Assembly (NCBI GenBank): GCA_050952065.1
Contig: JBMNKF010000002.1
Span: 318,262-382,261 of the forward strand
Direction of reading: 5' to 3'
Length of the DNA stretch: 64,000 nucleotides
Origin: JAXGZG01 sp050952065
GTDB taxonomy: Bacteria > Bacillota > Sulfobacillia > Fermentithermobacillales > Fermentithermobacillaceae
Positions 61,424-64,000 of this stretch are shown here, one piece after another. The notes beneath the pieces are model-generated. The model saw nothing but the letters and a program-made list of their open reading frames with translations. It did not search any database and was not told the DNA's origin. Positions within the stretch are counted from its first letter, which is position 1. Every line of letters starts with the position of its first letter. Made by a program: the position numbers and the translations under genes.

Positions 61424-61963
61424 TTATTTGGTTCCCATATCAAAATAAATCGGTATCTTTAAGGTGTTTCCCGCTTTGATACAGTGAGGATCGGTAATGT
61501 TGTTAAGTTTCAGAACCTGTTCAGCATACCATTCATAATTCATTCTGAAATGCTCGTTCATAAAGTACGGGTTGATAATGTCAACCAGCGTATCTCCTGG
61601 CTGAATGGTTATTTCCCTTATCTCCTTTAACTCCCATACATCATCGGGACGGTTTGAAATATTTATACCGCTGGGTATGCCTACTTTATCGGGGTCAAAA
61701 TATTCTTCGGGTGGTATTACCTTGTATCCGTACTTAACGACATACCAAACACCAGTAATTTTGTTAATATACCTTCCTGTTTGTTCATCATAAATATATC
61801 CCTCAAGCGGTTCAACCTTTTCCTCAGATAAGATTTTTCCGGCGGCATCAACTGTAACTTTACTACCGTCCGGCAATATTTTCTCTCGTGTCTCTACTTC
61901 TCCACAGCCAGCAAGGCTGATAATTGCCAGTCCTAACACAAGTAAAAGACTTATGCGTTTCAA
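61424..61963 (-). CDS. LysM-domain lipoprotein
   Basis: Predicted lipoprotein of 179 residues: signal peptide with lipobox LAGC, a middle region with GYIYDEQTGRYINKI, and a C-terminal LysM-type module (ITIQPGDTLVDIINPYF ... LKLNNITDPHCIKAGNTLKIP). LysM modules bind peptidoglycan or chitin. TTG 61963 is chosen because GAGGTGG lies 5 bases upstream and the signal peptide then starts normally; the frame runs up to 62098 without a site. It could act at the surface of cells that carry the element; function is unknown. Confidence 0.75.
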   Translation of the reverse strand: MKRISLLLVLGLAIISLAGCGEVETREKILPDGSKVTVDAAGKILSEEKVEPLEGYIYDEQTGRYINKITGVWYVVKYGYKVIPPEEYFDPDKVGIPSGINISNRPDDVWELKEIREITIQPGDTLVDIINPYFMNEHFRMNYEWYAEQVLKLNNITDPHCIKAGNTLKIPIYFDMGTK

Positions 61964-62182
61964 CTGTACCACCTCGGGCAAACAATTTTCCAATTTACAT
62001 TTTACTACAAATAAAGGGTTACCCTCAATGAGTATATCCCGTTTTTCCTTTTTCAAAAAAAGTTGCTTATGCCCTCCGGAGTATAAATATATTGACAAAA
62101 AAAGTTCCGTAGGGCATAGAGTCGTATAATTGGTTGTAATTTAAGAAAAAGCGAGAGTAAAGCGAGAGTGCCGCTGTTTTGA

Positions 62183-62566
62183 TTAGGCGGCACTCTCATT
62201 TTCTTCCTTTCCCGAAGTCTCCTCCTTTTTTCTTTCTACTTTGTAACGGGCAATTTCCTCTTCCACTTTAGCGATTTTTTCTCGGTAAAACTCAATCCGC
62301 AGTTTTTGCTCCGCCAGCTTCAGTTCCAGCTTATCAATTGTTAACTGGTCGGCTCCAGCCTGCATTGCTTCAGTGTAATCTACTGCGTACTTGTCCTGCA
62401 TCTGCACCGCATAAGAAAGGTTAGCGCGGTAAGTCGCCCGTCTCTTTTGCAGCTCCTGCAGTTTAGGGTCTTGTTCCTTACCCTCTGTGGAAACAGTAAA
62501 CTCAACCTTCATTTCTTCCTTCTCCTCCTTCTTGGATTTTTGGACTGTTTGATTGTTACCTGCCAT
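62183..62566 (-). CDS. Hypothetical coiled-coil protein
   Basis: Protein of 127 residues, highly charged, with a long coiled-coil prediction in its second half (IDKLELKLAEQKLRIEFYREKI). No family is recognised. ATG 62566 is preferred because the AGGAGG site is 9 bases away, whereas ATG 62575 directly touches it. It starts 2 bases from the end of the upstream small gene, so the two are coupled. It is part of the element's leftward operon. Confidence 0.65.
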   Translation of the reverse strand: MAGNNQTVQKSKKEEKEEMKVEFTVSTEGKEQDPKLQELQKRRATYRANLSYAVQMQDKYAVDYTEAMQAGADQLTIDKLELKLAEQKLRIEFYREKIAKVEEEIARYKVERKKEETSGKEENESAA

Positions 62567-62567
62567 T

Positions 62568-62834
62568 TTACTCATCCTCCTTTTTTACCTCCCGTTCCAA
62601 AATTTTTTTCAATCGTAAAAGAGCAGTATCCACATCCCCGCCGGAATTCTTAAAGCGGCTGTAGACGCAGCCCAACTCATAAACCAGAGAAGCTGGAGCC
62701 TCTTTTACGAGCATCTCCAGCTTCCGTTCCGCGACCTTAACACAGTTTTCTTGTTCCGGGATGTCTCCGCTTTGTTCCAAACAGCGGATGATTTCCCGCA
62801 CCTTCTTTTTAACTTCTCTCTTGTTCAACGGCAT
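62568..62834 (-). CDS. Hypothetical small helical protein
   Basis: Protein of 88 residues, helical and charged (KREVKKKVREIIRCLEQSGDIPEQENC), first gene of the element's leftward operon. The start is uncertain among TTG 62837, ATG 62834 and TTG 62828, all just after AAGGAG. A promoter with perfect -10 lies upstream. No function is assigned; small proteins at this place often regulate the element, but nothing in the sequence shows a DNA-binding motif. Confidence 0.6.
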   Translation of the reverse strand: MPLNKREVKKKVREIIRCLEQSGDIPEQENCVKVAERKLEMLVKEAPASLVYELGCVYSRFKNSGGDVDTALLRLKKILEREVKKEDE

Positions 62835-62874
62835 CAACTCCTTATCTGTTAAATATTTCCATCCGCTTAATTAT

Positions 62875-62903
62875 ATTATAATGTACATCCATGAAAATTT
62901 AAA
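62875..62903 (-). promoter_or_regulatory. Predicted leftward promoter of the mobile element
   Basis: On the minus strand TTTAAA (62903-62898) and TATAAT (62880-62875) are 17 bases apart, about 40 bases before the first leftward gene. Confidence 0.65.
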
Positions 62904-62911
62904 GAGGGAAC

Positions 62912-62980
62912 CAAAAATTTTGTCAAAATTTGTCTTTTTCTTTCATTGTACATTCCCTGCGCCAAGGTCAAAAATTTTGA
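62912..62980. promoter_or_regulatory. AT-rich palindromes between divergent element promoters
   Basis: CAAAAATTTTG (62912-62922), TCAAAATTTG (62923-62932) and TCAAAAATTTTGA (62968-62980) are related palindromes in the divergent region. They fit operator sites for a repressor of the element, but no repressor gene is identified in the window. Confidence 0.5.
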
Positions 62981-62988
62981 GCTTCTTA

Positions 62989-63017
62989 TTGAAAGTTGCT
63001 GAGGCCAAATGTATAAT
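62989..63017 (+). promoter_or_regulatory. Predicted rightward promoter of the mobile element
   Basis: TTGAAA (62989-62994) and TATAAT (63012-63017) are exactly 17 bases apart, 28 bases upstream of the primase-like start. It is one of the best promoter matches in the window. Confidence 0.8.
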
Positions 63018-63045
63018 ATTACCATAGGCAGAGGAGGTTTTAAGT

Positions 63046-64000
63046 ATGAAGAAGTGGAGGGTTGATTTTAACGAGTCTCTTCATCCCGAACCTTGGCGGG
63101 ATTTTTACGCCCGCTATTTTCCTGAACTGGACAGGATGGACATAAAGGAAGACGGCTTTACCGTCCAATCTTTAAAGTGCTTATACCACAGCGACCGGAA
63201 GCCTTCCGCGACGGTCAACGTCAAGTCGGGCTTTTACGTCTGCCATGTATGCGGGAGCTTTTCGCCGTACCGCTTTTTAGTTGAAATTGCAGGCATTGCG
63301 CCGGAAGACGCGAGCTATTTCATAAACGACTACCTCCGCGAGCTTTACGTAAAAGACGAACGGACAGGAAGCTACCTCCGAGCGTTCCCCCACTACGACC
63401 CCAGCCACACCTATATCCCCACACCCGGACAGGAAGAGGAATTTGAAGAGTTTATCAAAGAAGCAAAAGCGCGCCTGCGCCCGGAACTGCCGATTGTCCA
63501 AGAGTACATTACCGCCAGAGGAATCAAGTATGAAATGCTGGAGCGTTTCGAATGGGGTTATGTCCCCCATGACGAAGAGGCAGGACAGGTTGAATGCTTG
63601 GTAGTCCCTTTTCGCGTGAGGGGCAAAATCAGGGCTATCAGAGGGAGGGCTTACGACGGCAGGAAAGGAGCGGTTAAAAACTCCCGCTTTTCATTGTGGA
63701 ATCTCGACAGTCTTGAGGGGAAGAGCCAAGCAGTTATAGTAGAGGGAGAAAGCGATGCTCTAAGGACTATCCAAGCCCTTGAAGCCTGCGGCGTAGACAT
63801 CCCTGTGGTGAGCGTGCCGGGCAACAATTTCCGCAAGGAGTGGAAGCGGGAATTTGAAGGCATACGCACCGTCTACCTCATCCCGCAGGACGACGACGCC
63901 AGCGCCAACTTCGTGAGGTCTGCCTTAGCGGTGCTCGGAGAAGAACGCTGTAAAGTCGTTGAACTGCCGTGGAAGCGGGGAGATGTCGGCAAAGACATCT
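63046..64000 (+). CDS. Primase-like protein with CHC2-type zinc finger and Toprim domain (partial)
   Basis: Open to the window end (at least 318 codons, 3' end missing). The N-terminus holds a zinc-finger pattern C45-x2-H48-x17-C66-x2-C69 (KCLYH, VCHVCG) as in DnaG-type primases. A Toprim-like domain follows: VEGESDA near residue 232 (acidic Glu) and QDDDA near 280 (Asp-x-Asp). It would prime element DNA replication, as in phages and integrative plasmids. ATG 63046 has GAGGAGG at 63031-63037 and a near-consensus promoter. Divergent from the small-gene operon. Whether a helicase domain follows cannot be seen. Confidence 0.88.
   Translation, partial: MKKWRVDFNESLHPEPWRDFYARYFPELDRMDIKEDGFTVQSLKCLYHSDRKPSATVNVKSGFYVCHVCGSFSPYRFLVEIAGIAPEDASYFINDYLRELYVKDERTGSYLRAFPHYDPSHTYIPTPGQEEEFEEFIKEAKARLRPELPIVQEYITARGIKYEMLERFEWGYVPHDEEAGQVECLVVPFRVRGKIRAIRGRAYDGRKGAVKNSRFSLWNLDSLEGKSQAVIVEGESDALRTIQALEACGVDIPVVSVPGNNFRKEWKREFEGIRTVYLIPQDDDASANFVRSALAVLGEERCKVVELPWKRGDVGKDI

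Larger units (their letters stand above)
58889..64000. mobile_element. Integrated element with large serine recombinase, left part
   Basis: Starts in pelG and continues past the window end. It has a serine recombinase at the boundary, a leftward set of small genes (60620-62834), divergent promoters and palindromes at 62875-63017, and a rightward primase-like gene. The region 60600-63000 is visibly more AT-rich than the chromosome to the left and uses more ATG starts. It may be a phage, integrative plasmid or integrative mobilisable element; no capsid or conjugation gene is seen in this part. Confidence 0.85.

Overview
The window looks like a chromosome segment from a spore-forming Bacillota (Firmicutes) with mid-50s GC by eye. 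The evidence is a spoIVFA/spoIVFB-type pair beside rplU-prp-rpmA-obgE, an L27 carrying the Firmicutes N-terminal extension together with its processing protease Prp, strong Shine-Dalgarno sites with frequent GTG and TTG starts, and SLH-anchored surface proteins. No rRNA, tRNA or CRISPR locus was seen. I cannot name the genus.

Layout. 0.1-10.6 kb: metabolic and envelope genes (FMN-binding lipoprotein, class IV aminotransferase, ferredoxin, M19 dipeptidase, beta-lactamase-fold hydrolase, two glycoside-hydrolase-like proteins, M20 amidohydrolase) ending with guaB. 10.8-15.6 kb: a translationally coupled ATP-grasp ligase and polysaccharide deacetylase, then an unknown anchored protein flanked by two arrays of a 31-bp repeat. 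15.7-26.4 kb: two related cassettes, each with a MacB/LolD-type ABC ATPase, an FtsX-like permease, a GlmL/MutL-family protein and a barrel-sandwich-like protein. In the first cassette the MutL homologue has lost its nucleotide-binding motifs. No cobalamin mutase is nearby, so this is the best candidate for an undescribed system. 27.1-34.2 kb: hpt and a purine operon (purE, F, M, N, H, D) in which purF, purN and purH carry seven frame changes between them while the neighbouring genes are intact. 34.3-48.7 kb: housekeeping block (queT, NusG-II protein, Nudix, spoIVFA/B, two radical-SAM-linked genes, rng, rplU, prp, rpmA, obgE, nadD, RRM protein, LCP protein, rsfS, parvulin).

49-58.9 kb: a Gram-positive Pel-like exopolysaccharide locus: SLH-anchored deacetylase, a divergent DUF4832 protein, a UDP-sugar epimerase fused to a PelD-like membrane/GAF protein, then pelE-, pelF- and pelG-like genes. 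pelG is cut after about 93 codons by a mobile element. The element starts with a large serine recombinase whose 3' end abuts the junction, carries an AT-richer set of small genes, and runs off the window inside a primase-like gene with its own promoter. If the element excises precisely, pelG would be restored, as with gene-interrupting sporulation elements; this is inference.

Several intergenic regions and one coding region consist of local, mutually unrelated short repeats, an unusual trait of this genome.
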